Positions 5,499-14,460 are shown, counted from the first letter of the stretch. The stretch: DNA of 25,766 nucleotides from a virus (IMGVR_UViG_3300036766_000701:1-25766); one strand, 5' to 3'. A program made the numbers and translations. The notes: generated by a model from the letters alone, not told the origin.

Positions 5499-6971
5499 AT
5501 GGCCGATTCCACGATCAGCTACCGGCCCCCGAAGACACTCCTGCCGATGTTCAAGGACGTGGAATCGCCCGTCCTGGCCGTGATGGGACCGCGTGGATCA
5601 GGCAAGTCCTCGTTCTTTTCCGTCCGTGCCGGCTGGGTCATGCAGCAGCAGAAGCCGGGACGCGGCGGTATCCGCCGTTCCAAGGGTTGCATCGTCCGCG
5701 AGACCTACGCCTTGCTCGAAACCACCGTCATGGAGACATGGACGCACTGGAACGATCCGGTGCTGCTGCGAAGTCCGGTGCGCTACGGGATGCCTCACAC
5801 CCACCGCCTGCGCTTCAACGACGTGGATTGCGAGGTCATGTTCCTCGCGCTGGACCGGCCAGAGGACGTGGGCAAGTTGCTGTCGCTGGAGTTCTCGTGG
5901 ATCTGGTTCAACCAGGCCGAAAATCAGCCGAGCAAGAATCACTTTGACAATGCCTTTCCATCGCTTCGGTTCCCGCCAATGTCAGAAGGCGGTCCGAGCG
6001 CGCCCCAGGTGATGCTCGACTACAACGCCTGCGATCAGGACCACTGGCTTTTCCGGCTGATGGAGGAGCAGAAGGTCCCAGGCTACCGCTTCATCCGGCA
6101 ACCGCCCGCGCTCGTCAAGGACGAATGGGGAGCGCTGGTCTCGCTGGAAGGCACCCGCTATTCGATCAATCCCGAGGCCGACAATCTGGAGAACCTGTCC
6201 AAGGTCTACTACCGGGACGCTACCAACGGGAAATCGGATGCCTGGATCAAAGTCTACCTGCTCAACGAGTACGGTTTCTTTGAAAGCGGGCGCCCCGTCT
6301 ACGCCAACTACAACGATCGCATCCATTACGTCGATCAGGAATTGCGGGCCTATCCCGGCCTGCCGCTCCTGATCGGCCTGGACTTCGGTTCCACGCCCTG
6401 CATCGTGCTTGCCCAATTCAGCCCCAAGGGCCAGCTCCGCGTGCTGGACGAAATCCTGCCGGACTTCGATCGCGGCACGGACTTGCGGACACTGGTCGAA
6501 ACCAAGCTGAAGCCCTGGCTCGCCATGCACTATCCGAACATCCCCGTGCATGGATGGGGCGATCCGAACGGCGTGCGGCGCTCGGACGGAGACGGCAAGC
6601 ACTGCTTCCACATCCTGACCGGCTGCGGCTTCAAGAACATCAAGCCCGCTCCCTTTCCGCGCAACAACATCACCGCCCGCGTCGATGCGGTCGATCACTA
6701 TATGACCGGCCTGGCGGGTGGCGAGCCGCGTTTCCTCCTATCGAAGCGCTGCCGGATGCTGCGCGCCGGCTTCCTGGGCAAGTACCAGTTCGGCAAGGGC
6801 TCCAACCAGAACGATCCTGTCGGCAACGGCTACGATCATATCCAGGACGCGCTCCAGTATCTCTGCCTGGGACTCCAGAAAGAGCACGGACAAGACCAGT
6901 TATTGACCGCGCGCTTCTCGCAAGTCGATCGGTACAACGAGCAGTTGCCCCGCTACGTGAGCGTGAACTGA
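5499..6971 (+). CDS. terL: Terminase large subunit
   Basis: Packaging motor ATPase and headful/end nuclease. Walker A is clear at residues 30-37 (GPRGSGKS). The expected Walker B region is EFSWIWFNQAE (131-141): hydrophobic strand, then N138 where many terminases have Asp, with Glu at 141. The RNase H-like nuclease domain follows, with likely metal ligands D295 (LLIGLDFGST), D355 (GWGDPNG) and D446/D450 (GYDHIQDAL). At 490 residues it has usual length. ATG overlaps no other gene but follows the small-subunit stop directly. Start is fixed by the adjoining stop and the conserved domain start. No frameshift or intein is seen. Confidence 0.92.
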   Translation: MADSTISYRPPKTLLPMFKDVESPVLAVMGPRGSGKSSFFSVRAGWVMQQQKPGRGGIRRSKGCIVRETYALLETTVMETWTHWNDPVLLRSPVRYGMPHTHRLRFNDVDCEVMFLALDRPEDVGKLLSLEFSWIWFNQAENQPSKNHFDNAFPSLRFPPMSEGGPSAPQVMLDYNACDQDHWLFRLMEEQKVPGYRFIRQPPALVKDEWGALVSLEGTRYSINPEADNLENLSKVYYRDATNGKSDAWIKVYLLNEYGFFESGRPVYANYNDRIHYVDQELRAYPGLPLLIGLDFGSTPCIVLAQFSPKGQLRVLDEILPDFDRGTDLRTLVETKLKPWLAMHYPNIPVHGWGDPNGVRRSDGDGKHCFHILTGCGFKNIKPAPFPRNNITARVDAVDHYMTGLAGGEPRFLLSKRCRMLRAGFLGKYQFGKGSNQNDPVGNGYDHIQDALQYLCLGLQKEHGQDQLLTARFSQVDRYNEQLPRYVSVN

Positions 6972-6972
6972 G

Positions 6973-9303
6973 ATGACCGAAACCGGCTACAAGGCGAATC
7001 CAGGCACGAACGCAGGTCCCACGGCCAACATGGGGACTCGTCTCCAAGCCTTGTTCACGGACGCCCAGAGCCAGCGTATCTACATCGAACTGGAATGGCT
7101 GCGCGATCAGCGTCAGTACGCCGGCGTCTATGAGCAGCCTGAAGTCGATGGCTTCGCCGACCGGCAGAACCGCGTCAGCAAGACCTACCTTCGCAACACG
7201 ATGACGAAGGTCAGAACGATGGACGCCCGGATCATCGACTTGGTGGCCGGTGCGGGCCGCAAGAACTGGTCGGTCCGGCCCGACGACGACCCGGACGCCA
7301 CAGAGTCCATGCAACTTGAAGGCGATCTGCCCGAGGACGTGGAGGAGGAGCAGAAAGAACACACGATCAATCGTCTTTTGGCGGCCCGCGCCGAAAACAT
7401 GGACCTTGAAATCTGGGGCCAGCTTCAGCATGCCCGCTACGTCCACCTGCAAAAGCGCGTTGCCCACTCCGGCCACAAGTTCGGCTGCGGAATAGTCAAG
7501 GGACCGCTCGCCACGCGCCGGCAAGTCAAGCGCTGGGCGCCGGGCAAGGAAAAGCAGGCCGGAGACGCTGAAAGCGCGGGACCGGGCAGTCAGGCGACCA
7601 GCAGCGAAGCCGATACGGCATGGCAGGTTCAGATCAAGAATCAATACGCGCCCTCATGGGAATTCGTCCCGATCTGGGACTTCTACCCCGAGATGGACGG
7701 CTGGGACCTGAACAACATCGCATGGTGTTTCCAGCGTCACCTGTTCCACAAGTCCGACCTGCTGGAACTGGCCTCCCGCGGGAACTTCTTCGGCGATGAG
7801 ATCAGGCGCTGGGTGCAGAACATGCCGGACGGAGACAGCACGCCCACGTCCTGGGAAGGCGAACTCGACATCATCGGACGCTATCAGGACAGTTACGCGC
7901 GCGCGCGCCGCCGCAAGTACGAGGTCATCGAATACTGGGGGCCGATCGGCGTCGATGAATTGAAAGCGCTCGGCAAGGACCTGCCGGAGGAAATCGCGGG
8001 CCAGGTCGAGGGCCACATCTGGGTGGCGAAGAATACCGGCATCGTGATCGCCGCCGACATCAACCCGACGGCCAAACGCGAGCGGCCGTACTCGTTCTAC
8101 GTGCCCTTCAACGAGGAAGGGCACCTGTTCGGAGAGTCGGTCTGCTCGATCATGCGCGACCCGCAGCGCAGCTTCAACGCCGCGAACCGGATGATGGAGG
8201 ACAACGGGGCGTCGGCCGTGCTGCCCCAGGTCGAACTGGACATCAGCCGCATGCCGGGCGCGAAGAATGTCCTCGCCATGCCGCCGGGCCGCGTGTGGGC
8301 GGTCGAAGCAGACCCTTACGGCAACAACCGGAACGCGCTCAACTTCACGGACTTTCCGAACCACGCGCAGGTCTATCTCTCCATGCTGGGCTTCTACAGC
8401 AAGCAGATCGACGAGATCAGCGGGATTCCGGCCTACCAGCAGGGCGACAATCCCGGCTCCGGCGCGGGGCGCACGGCCTCCGGTCTCTCCATGCTGATGG
8501 GTGCGGCCGGCCTGCTCCTGAAGAACCAACTCTACGCCTGGGACGAGTTCCAGAACCGCGTCATCACGCTCGCATACGACTGGAACATGCAGTTCAATCC
8601 GAAGAAGGACATCAAAGGGAACTTCAAGGTTCATGTCATCGGCTCCATGTCGCTCGCCATGCGCGAGATGCGTGCGGAGCAGATCGGGAAGGTCATGGCG
8701 ATGACGAACAATCCGACCGACGCGCCCATGATGAAGCGGCATGAGGAATTGTGGATCTATCTCGAAGAAAACGAGATGGACCCGAGCCGCATTATGAAGA
8801 CCAAACAGGAATTGCTGTCCGAGACAGCGCAACTGAAGAAAGAACAGGCCGACCAGCAAGCCAAGTCCCAGGCCGATCCGATCAAGAAGGCCATGATTCT
8901 CCTGACCCTTAAGGAGAAAATGGCCTCGATCCTGCTGAAACTCGCCCAAGCCGACCAGGCGAACGCCAAGGCCGGGGACGTACGGGCCGATTTCTTCCAG
9001 GAGGAAATGGCCTGGGTCGATCAGCAGCTCGCCGAAATGCAGCAGCAGCTTGCGCCGCCCCCGCCACCTTCCCCCGCGGGCGACGCCGGAGGCCAGGCCA
9101 CTGCCCCTGCCGGAAATGGGCAGTCGCCGCCTCCCGCCGGGATGAGCGGTGGACGGAATCTCCCCTCCCCGCCCGCCGCTCCCGGCCCTTCGGGTCCACA
9201 AGCGCCGGCGCAAGGCGCGAAGGGCGGTGCAGTCAAGTCCGAGATGGGCACGTACATCGACAGTCTGCTTGAAGAATCGCAAACGCCGCGGAGGTACGTG
9301 TGA
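6973..9303 (+). CDS. Portal protein
   Basis: Dodecameric head-tail connector through which DNA enters and leaves. The 776-residue length and order after the large terminase fit large portals of short-tailed phages. The body contains typical portal segments (IIDLVAGAGRKNWSVRPDDD; PYSFYVPFNEEGHLFGESVC; SVCSIMRDPQRSFNAANRMM). From about residue 610 to 690 is a Gln/Lys/Glu-rich helical stretch (LLSETAQLKKEQADQQAKSQ, then EEMAWVDQQLAEMQQQL), the likely barrel helix, followed by an unusual Pro/Gly/Ala-rich disordered tail (690-776). ATG starts one base after the terminase stop; the gene ends in a GTGA overlap with the next. Confidence 0.85.
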   Translation: MTETGYKANPGTNAGPTANMGTRLQALFTDAQSQRIYIELEWLRDQRQYAGVYEQPEVDGFADRQNRVSKTYLRNTMTKVRTMDARIIDLVAGAGRKNWSVRPDDDPDATESMQLEGDLPEDVEEEQKEHTINRLLAARAENMDLEIWGQLQHARYVHLQKRVAHSGHKFGCGIVKGPLATRRQVKRWAPGKEKQAGDAESAGPGSQATSSEADTAWQVQIKNQYAPSWEFVPIWDFYPEMDGWDLNNIAWCFQRHLFHKSDLLELASRGNFFGDEIRRWVQNMPDGDSTPTSWEGELDIIGRYQDSYARARRRKYEVIEYWGPIGVDELKALGKDLPEEIAGQVEGHIWVAKNTGIVIAADINPTAKRERPYSFYVPFNEEGHLFGESVCSIMRDPQRSFNAANRMMEDNGASAVLPQVELDISRMPGAKNVLAMPPGRVWAVEADPYGNNRNALNFTDFPNHAQVYLSMLGFYSKQIDEISGIPAYQQGDNPGSGAGRTASGLSMLMGAAGLLLKNQLYAWDEFQNRVITLAYDWNMQFNPKKDIKGNFKVHVIGSMSLAMREMRAEQIGKVMAMTNNPTDAPMMKRHEELWIYLEENEMDPSRIMKTKQELLSETAQLKKEQADQQAKSQADPIKKAMILLTLKEKMASILLKLAQADQANAKAGDVRADFFQEEMAWVDQQLAEMQQQLAPPPPPSPAGDAGGQATAPAGNGQSPPPAGMSGGRNLPSPPAAPGPSGPQAPAQGAKGGAVKSEMGTYIDSLLEESQTPRRYV

Positions 9304-9617
9304 GCGACGACGGTTTCACGCCCTATCAGCGGGCGATCAACCAACTGGTGCGCGACCAGGGCTCTTTGGCCTTCCAGGCCGTCGTAACAGCCCTGACCGA
9401 GCGGCTGAAGGAGTTGCAGGCGAAATGGAGCGAGGAACAAGACAATCCCGGGTTTGATCCTGACCGCCTGCGCGCCATGAATCGCGGCACCGTCGAGGTT
9501 AAGAAGCTGATCCGCGACATCGGCGAGGCGCAAAAGTTCTTCGCCGAACCCGTAGAAACGCATGCTGGCAAGGTCCCAGTGCTCACGATGGAGGCGAGGT
9601 ATGGCGCAACAGACTGA
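9300..9617 (+). CDS. Helical protein between portal and scaffold, 105 aa
   Basis: GTG start at 9300 overlaps the portal stop as GTGA. The protein is almost all helix with heptad-like spacing (AFQAVVTALTERLKELQAKW; VEVKKLIRDIGEAQKFF). It has no signal or membrane segment. Position suggests a head-assembly accessory or portal-associated factor. Its last 17 bases overlap the scaffold-like gene, so the two are translationally linked. Family not recognised. Confidence 0.7.
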   Translation: MSDDGFTPYQRAINQLVRDQGSLAFQAVVTALTERLKELQAKWSEEQDNPGFDPDRLRAMNRGTVEVKKLIRDIGEAQKFFAEPVETHAGKVPVLTMEARYGATD

Positions 9618-10554
9618 GAACGTCGATTTCGAGACTCTGTACCGGCAGGCCGAAGGTCTGGATGATGACGGTCCGGGCGGAATCTCCACCGGAACGTCTG
9701 CGCCGGCGCAAGAACGTGCGGCCGCACCCGACCGGGAGGAGGAAATCGCCACGGAACAGGCGCCGCAGGTCGGTCAGGACGACCTCGCGCAGGTCGATCT
9801 GGAGCTGGAACCCGAGTACACGCAAGAAGAAATCGACGAATTTGACCGCCAGGAACTCATCGCACAGCAGCAGAACCTCAACCGGGCCGTCCGGGACCAC
9901 CAAAATCGCACCGGCAAGCCCCTGATCGCCCCTGAAGTGGTGCAGCGCCAGCAAAAACGCATGGAGGCCGTGCGCGAAGTGCGCGAAACCACCCCGGAAA
10001 TCTCGGATGCCGTCGAGCAGATCATCGAGGAGCGGCTGGCAAACGTGACTGAGCTTGTCCGGGAGGAGATTGCGGACGAAACGGCGGCGCTGGCCGACAA
10101 ACAGCATCTCGATACCGTGTTCGGCGCCGTCTCTGGCGCGGACGAGATCCTGAACGACCCCGAGAAGTACGCGCAGTTGCAGGATTGGGTGGACCACCTG
10201 CCCGGCTTCATCAGTCAGCGCTTCAATCAGGTGCTTGACGGAGGAGATTCCGAGGCCGTGATCGGTTTGCTGCGCGACTATGAAGCCTATCCTGACTGGC
10301 ATGAAGCGACGGATCAGTACCTTGAACTCGAAGGCGATGGGAGCGCAGCGGTGACGACTACAGAACAGGAACAGTCTCAAGAGGACGCGCGGCCCCAGCG
10401 CCGCCAAACCCGCGCGACCCCGCCGGACGCGGCACTGGCGGTCAAGAGCGGGAGTACGCGGAGCCTCCCAGTAGGCGATCAGGGGGGAAAAGGGGTCACA
10501 GAGTATGAGCGTTGGTACAACGACCCCGAAACCATCAAATTGGCCGACGGCTAA
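9601..10554 (+). CDS. Probable capsid scaffolding protein
   Basis: Start at 9601 (MAQQTENVDFETLYRQAEGL) has GGAGG and GAGG motifs just upstream. The 317-residue chain is strongly acidic and Gln/Glu-rich, with helices (QEEIDEFDRQELIAQQQNLN; VEQIIEERLANVTELVREE) between disordered segments, and a basic Arg-rich patch near the C-terminus (RPQRRQTRATPP). That composition and the position between portal and capsid genes match scaffolding proteins of short-tailed phages. No protease triad is seen. The call rests on composition and synteny, not on a family match. Confidence 0.6.
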   Translation: MAQQTENVDFETLYRQAEGLDDDGPGGISTGTSAPAQERAAAPDREEEIATEQAPQVGQDDLAQVDLELEPEYTQEEIDEFDRQELIAQQQNLNRAVRDHQNRTGKPLIAPEVVQRQQKRMEAVREVRETTPEISDAVEQIIEERLANVTELVREEIADETAALADKQHLDTVFGAVSGADEILNDPEKYAQLQDWVDHLPGFISQRFNQVLDGGDSEAVIGLLRDYEAYPDWHEATDQYLELEGDGSAAVTTTEQEQSQEDARPQRRQTRATPPDAALAVKSGSTRSLPVGDQGGKGVTEYERWYNDPETIKLADG

Positions 10555-10590
10555 TGGCGGCCTGAACAACCGAGTCGAAAGGAGCATGCC

Positions 10591-11724
10591 GTGAATCCAC
10601 TCCGTATTGCAGGACCCTTCCGCAACTGGTTGCGCGAGGCCGTGATCCAGTACGCGCCGATTCTTTCCATCGGGGCGATCTTCCTGCCCTTCCTGCCCGT
10701 CTTCGCGCTCGCGCCGTTGCTGCCGCTCGCAATGGGTCCGGTCGAAACCTATGGGGACATCACGCCCCGGACGGCCGCGTGGGCAACGCGCCGGCTGGAG
10801 AAGCGCGGCATCCCCAAGATGATGATTGAGCATGTCGCGGAATCGCGCCCGATCCCGCAGAACGCCACCAACGTCGTGATTTTCCGGCGCTATGAGGCGT
10901 TTCCGCTCAACGTGACGCCGCTGCTCGAAGGCGTGACCCCGGCCTCGACCAAGATCACGAAGACCGACATCTCGGCCATCCTGACCCAATACGGAATGGT
11001 CTGGGAAGGTTCCGACGTGATCGGCCTGACCCACGAGGACCAGGTGCTTCAGGAGGTGATGAACGCGCTCGGCGAGAATGCCGCGCAAGTCCTGGAGACC
11101 GTCCGGTTCAACATCTTCGCCGCCGGCACAAACGTCATCTACAACAACCTGGCGGCTGGCCGGGCTTCCGTGGCATCCAAGCTGGACCGCCCATCAATCC
11201 GGCGCGCAGTGGCGGCTTTGAAGCGCCAGAACGCGGAGATGTTGACCGAACTGCTCGGAACGACGCCGAACTTCAACAAGGTCTCGGTGCAAGCCAGCTA
11301 TATCGCGGGCTATCATCCCGACCTCGACTCCTCGATCCGCGACCTGCCCGGCTTCAAGGACTCGTCCGACTACACGCAGAAGTCGCCGTACGGCAACGAG
11401 ATCGGTTCGCTGGAAGGCGTGCGCTTTCTGTGGACCCAGATCTTCGTGCCGTTCGCGGATGCGGGCGGGACGGCCGGCGGTAACTTCCGCAGCACCACGG
11501 GAACCTCGTGCGACGTGTACCCGATCCTGTACTTCGCCCGCGGCGGAGCGGCCATCGTGCCCTTGAAGGGCTCGGGAGCCATCACGCCAATGGTGTGGCA
11601 GGCGAAGGTCACGGAGTCCGACCCGATGGCCCAGCGCAACAAGGCGTCCTGGAAGGCTCTGCACACGGCGGCGATCACCAACCAGAACTGGCTCCTGCGG
11701 CATGAAGTGGCCGCTCCGGTCTAG
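10591..11724 (+). CDS. Major capsid protein (N4-gp56 family), N-terminal hydrophobic extension
   Basis: Builds the icosahedral shell. Residues from about 53 (TYGDITPRTAAWATRRLEKR) resemble the N4-gp56 family start, and the body (NVVIFRRYEAFPL; ILTQYGMVWEGSDVI; ETVRFNIFAAGTNVIYNN; FVPFADAGG; YPILYFARGGAAIVPLKG) and ending NQNWLLRHEVA are typical of HK97-fold proteins of this family. The GTG start at 10591 has AAGGAG six bases upstream; the nearby ATG at 10586 stops at once. Residues about 20-47 (APILSIGAIFLPFLPVFALA) form a Pro-rich hydrophobic segment resembling a signal peptide or membrane helix, with an internal ATG at 10732 (M48) lacking a Shine-Dalgarno. Confidence 0.85.
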   Translation: MNPLRIAGPFRNWLREAVIQYAPILSIGAIFLPFLPVFALAPLLPLAMGPVETYGDITPRTAAWATRRLEKRGIPKMMIEHVAESRPIPQNATNVVIFRRYEAFPLNVTPLLEGVTPASTKITKTDISAILTQYGMVWEGSDVIGLTHEDQVLQEVMNALGENAAQVLETVRFNIFAAGTNVIYNNLAAGRASVASKLDRPSIRRAVAALKRQNAEMLTELLGTTPNFNKVSVQASYIAGYHPDLDSSIRDLPGFKDSSDYTQKSPYGNEIGSLEGVRFLWTQIFVPFADAGGTAGGNFRSTTGTSCDVYPILYFARGGAAIVPLKGSGAITPMVWQAKVTESDPMAQRNKASWKALHTAAITNQNWLLRHEVAAPV

Positions 11725-11744
11725 GGCTGATGCCTGACCTCAAC

Positions 11745-11760
11745 GGGGCCTGACGGCCCC
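11745..11760 (+). other. Intergenic hairpin after the capsid gene
   Basis: GGGGCC (11745-11750), loop TGAC, GGCCCC (11755-11760), a perfect 6-bp stem 21 bases after the capsid stop. No U-run follows. It may act as a weak terminator or protect the 3' end of an abundant capsid mRNA. Similar hairpins recur after several genes downstream. Confidence 0.5.
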
Positions 11761-11783
11761 ACCCATGATGAAAGGAGGTCGCA

Positions 11784-12422
11784 ATGGCGACCGGACAAGG
11801 GCTGGAGAACACCCGCGAGCAGATTCTCGCGTACATGCATCTGAACTTCTGGGGCGGATCGACGCTGCCGGTGCTTGCCACGGGCACCACCACGTCCAAG
11901 TTCAAGAACACGAACACGATCCAGCACTTCATCAACGGCATCCCGGCGGCAGCCATCACCACGGCGGACTTTTCGATCGCCGTGCCGACCGGCTATGCGC
12001 CTGGTGTAGCTGGGCAGCAATTCATTCCCGCCGGCGCGGTGGTCCCTGCCGTCAGCGGCTCGGGCGGGGTCGTGGGGGCGAGCTGGCCGGCCACGATCGT
12101 TGCGATGAACTCGGCGGCGACCCTGGCGTCCTGGATCCGCTACCTGATCGTGGCGGATGCAACCGCGCTCTACGCCCTGCCCAGCTTCGTCGGGCTCGGG
12201 TCGGCGACTGCCGCGCCAGATGCACCCCCAGTTCCGGCCGGGTACGTCGTCATCGGAGACCTCACGGTCAAAGTGACGGCCGGCACCGTGTTCACGCCCG
12301 GAACCACCCTGCTCGGTGCAGGCGGGGTTACGGCGGTCTTCCGCGATCTCGCGTGGCCGGACACGGGACCGTCGGCGTATGCGGCGCGGGTTGGCTTGAC
12401 CGCGCTCGCCAACGTCATCTAG
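11784..12422 (+). CDS. Putative head accessory/decoration protein, 212 aa
   Basis: Starts MATGQGLENTREQILAYMHL with AAGGAGG at a normal distance. The first 50 residues are mixed (FWGGSTLPVLATGTTT); the rest is Ala/Gly/Val/Thr-rich and beta-like (VTAGTVFTPGTTLLGAGGV). It lies immediately after the capsid gene, where decoration or cement proteins are common, has a strong Shine-Dalgarno and is followed by a small GCGC hairpin. No exact family is recognised, so the role is from position and composition. Confidence 0.5.
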   Translation: MATGQGLENTREQILAYMHLNFWGGSTLPVLATGTTTSKFKNTNTIQHFINGIPAAAITTADFSIAVPTGYAPGVAGQQFIPAGAVVPAVSGSGGVVGASWPATIVAMNSAATLASWIRYLIVADATALYALPSFVGLGSATAAPDAPPVPAGYVVIGDLTVKVTAGTVFTPGTTLLGAGGVTAVFRDLAWPDTGPSAYAARVGLTALANVI

Positions 12423-12435
12423 CGCCTCAGAGCGC
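12422..12435 (+). other. Small GCGC hairpin
   Basis: GCGC (12422-12425), loop CTCAGA, GCGC (12432-12435), starting on the last base of the stop codon at 12420-12422. Short but placed as in the other intergenic hairpins of this cassette. It may mark the end of one coding unit before the next Shine-Dalgarno (GAGAGG). Confidence 0.35.
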
Positions 12436-12450
12436 GGAAAGAGAGGTGCT

Positions 12451-13101
12451 ATGGACGGTTCTCAACTCTTGCTAAACATCTATCAGTCCTGGATCAAGCG
12501 CATTCAGAAACCGCTGGATGCGCAGATGCAGGATTTCAACACGGATTACGCGGCCTGTCAGAACATGGTGTTCAACGCGGCGGGTTTGGCGATCAAGAGC
12601 GGTGGTGGCAGCCCGGATTACTTGACCGCGAATACGATCAACTACATGATCGCCGGCGCAATCTATACCAAGGCGGCTGTGGCCGACAATGTCGTTACGG
12701 CCGGGACCCCAACCATGATCGCGTCACAATCCATGGCGATTCTGGTGCAGATCAATGCGGCCGGGACCATCTCGACCAAGAACAGCGCGGTCGTGGTCGC
12801 CAATCCCGTCATCCCGTCGCCGGACGCACTGAATGCCGCTATCGGCGTGATCTGGGTTACGACGGCCGTCGGTTTCGTCGGTACGTGGACGCCTGGCGCC
12901 GGAGGCACCAATCTCGATGCGGCCAATACGACGGTCGTGTACCAGGACTTCGTTGGCACGATCATCCCGCCCGTTCTGACGGCGTTGCCGCACAGGCCGA
13001 CCAGGCAAGATGCCAGCGGAATCACTTGCGCCACCTACGATCCATTCGCCCCGGCAAGCAGCGGAGCGGTGGATGAGGACAACCTGCCGCAACTCTACTG
13101 A
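12451..13101 (+). CDS. Virion structural protein, family-2 paralog a, 216 aa
   Basis: Paralog of the protein at 16661-17260. Shared blocks: AGLAIKSGGGSP here and AGLAIKAGGASP there; LVQINAAGTISTKNSAVVV against LVQVSTLGVFTTKAGTVVS; LNAAIGVIWVTT against LNAPIGVIWVQT. The N-terminus is helical (LLLNIYQSWIKRIQKPLDAQ) and the rest is Ala/Thr/Val-rich and beta-like. Two such copies flank a triplicated gene family, so both are likely virion proteins. A Gly/Ala-rich, low-complexity composition fits a capsid-surface or internal structural protein. No named family is recognised. Confidence 0.65.
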   Translation: MDGSQLLLNIYQSWIKRIQKPLDAQMQDFNTDYAACQNMVFNAAGLAIKSGGGSPDYLTANTINYMIAGAIYTKAAVADNVVTAGTPTMIASQSMAILVQINAAGTISTKNSAVVVANPVIPSPDALNAAIGVIWVTTAVGFVGTWTPGAGGTNLDAANTTVVYQDFVGTIIPPVLTALPHRPTRQDASGITCATYDPFAPASSGAVDEDNLPQLY

Positions 13102-13111
13102 GGAGGCTGTC

Positions 13112-13948
13112 ATGCGATACGAGCACTTCAACGAACTGAAGATGACCAGCGCCACCACGCTGGCGAAGCACTTGCGCGAGGAACTGGGCCAAGCACAGTA
13201 CACGAAGGAAAAGGCCAAGGAACTCGGCAAGGCGGGACTCGTGGACGTGCTGGTACTTGCGTACCAGGCCGCGGGGTTCCCCCTGCTCGGCGCTCCTGGC
13301 TGGCCGTGGCCGTGCAATCCCGGCCAGACGCCGGCGAATCAGCCCGTCCCTGCGGCTCCGAAGATGACGGCGAAGGAACAGAGCGCCAAGTTCATTGTGG
13401 CGCGCTTCAATCAGCTCGAACTGAAGGACGAGAACAACCGGCCGCTCAAGATGGAGAACCTGCCGCAGGATCAGAACGGCAAGACCCTGATCGACTTGAT
13501 GCTCATTACAGGTCCCGGATTCGTCCATCCGCGCTTCTGGGACTATCCCGCGTTGCCAGCGGGCCAGGAATACCGGGTGGCCGTCGTGTTTGACCCGCAG
13601 GGAAAGGAATCGACCCAGCAGACGCACTTGCTGCTCAACGGGCGCAGCTTGATCGCGCAACGCGACCACATCGTTTTCATCCCGGCCGAGTTCCTGGAGG
13701 TTGCGAACAACGGCAGGGGCATGATGGACGATGGCGGGAAGCTCAACTCCGAACTCGACATGAATCAGGCCGGTTCGGACCTGAAACTCCGTCCCTTCCG
13801 CGCCGAGCACATGCGCGAGATCGGCGAGGGCGTGACAGATTCCAAAGGCGCGCTGCTTCGCTGGCTGCGCCGGTTCGATGGGCAGCCGATTCCCGAGCCG
13901 CAGGCGTACGGCGCCGCGGCCCCCATGCAGCAGGCTCACGCGGGGTAG
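13112..13948 (+). CDS. Virion-associated protein, 278 aa
   Basis: Start at 13112 (MRYEHFNELKMTSATTLAKH) is fixed by GAGGAGG six bases upstream; the longer in-frame ATG at 13010 would run inside the previous gene. Residues 1-55 are helical, 60-85 are Pro-rich, then a mixed domain (FIVARFNQLELKDENNRPLK; MLITGPGFVHPRFWDYPALP; FIPAEFLEVANNGRGMMDDG) follows. The linker and Gln/Ala-rich C-terminus (PEPQAYGAAAPMQQAHAG) look disordered. No enzyme motif is visible. Position in the head cassette suggests a minor capsid protein. Confidence 0.6.
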   Translation: MRYEHFNELKMTSATTLAKHLREELGQAQYTKEKAKELGKAGLVDVLVLAYQAAGFPLLGAPGWPWPCNPGQTPANQPVPAAPKMTAKEQSAKFIVARFNQLELKDENNRPLKMENLPQDQNGKTLIDLMLITGPGFVHPRFWDYPALPAGQEYRVAVVFDPQGKESTQQTHLLLNGRSLIAQRDHIVFIPAEFLEVANNGRGMMDDGGKLNSELDMNQAGSDLKLRPFRAEHMREIGEGVTDSKGALLRWLRRFDGQPIPEPQAYGAAAPMQQAHAG

Positions 13949-13951
13949 GTC

Positions 13952-14401
13952 ATGCAAACGACGGCCCTGGTCAATCTAACGCCCTCCAGCGTCAACCTGG
14001 ACAACCTGTACGTGCCGACACAGGGTGCCGGCAACAACGGATGGGTATTTCTGCCCGAGGCGTCGTCCTGGTCTTTTGCGGTGGTCTGGAATGCCGGGAA
14101 TCCGGGTGTTGGGCCGGGCGGCTCCTTCGTCGTTCAGGGCACCAATGACGCTGTGGCGAAGCCATTGGACACTGCCGTCAATCCGGTCGCGGACGCAAAT
14201 CTCAACATCTTCATGCTGTTCGATGACATGGGCGTCGAGATGACGGTGCCGGCCGGGGGCGTCGCGGGTAGCAAGTTGTTCTTCAAACAGCGCCCGGCTC
14301 CGGCAAGGTGGGGACGGTTGAACTACATCGGTGGCGGAGGCGGCTGTACCGCCCAGATCACTTCATTGGTATTTCACGCGGTTGGCTTGCGCGACGCCTA
14401 A
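13952..14401 (+). CDS. Beta-rich structural protein, 149 aa
   Basis: Starts MQTTALVNLTPSSVNLDNLY three bases after the previous stop (TAG at 13946-13948). It reads as a beta-sandwich: NGWVFLPEASSWSFAVVWNA, then FVVQGTNDAVAKPLD, then RWGRLNYIGGGGGCTAQITS. The FVVQGTNDA region and the RWGRLNYIGG strand recall common phage head or tail surface proteins. A glycine run (five G) precedes a single Cys near the C-terminus. No precise family name can be given. Confidence 0.55.
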   Translation: MQTTALVNLTPSSVNLDNLYVPTQGAGNNGWVFLPEASSWSFAVVWNAGNPGVGPGGSFVVQGTNDAVAKPLDTAVNPVADANLNIFMLFDDMGVEMTVPAGGVAGSKLFFKQRPAPARWGRLNYIGGGGGCTAQITSLVFHAVGLRDA

Positions 14402-14415
14402 AGTCCGCGCGATCA

Positions 14416-14430
14416 GCGGCGCCGAGCCGC
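14416..14430 (+). other. GCGGC/GCCGC intergenic hairpin
   Basis: GCGGC (14416-14420), loop GCCGA, GCCGC (14426-14430), between the stop at 14401 and the start at 14461. It has the same stem sequence as the hairpins at 15141 and 15870, which sit in equivalent places around the triplicated genes. Confidence 0.5.
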
Positions 14431-14460
14431 GCAACGTAGGCTCGTATCTGGAGATCAATC

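Noticed and set aside
7654-9282. A 542-codon open frame on the minus strand
   Set aside because: Antisense to the portal gene. High GC removes stops from the opposite strand, and the protein is a low-complexity string with no recognisable family.
9583-11088. A 501-codon minus-strand frame
   Set aside because: It covers the scaffold and capsid start on the opposite strand with no Shine-Dalgarno or plausible protein sequence.
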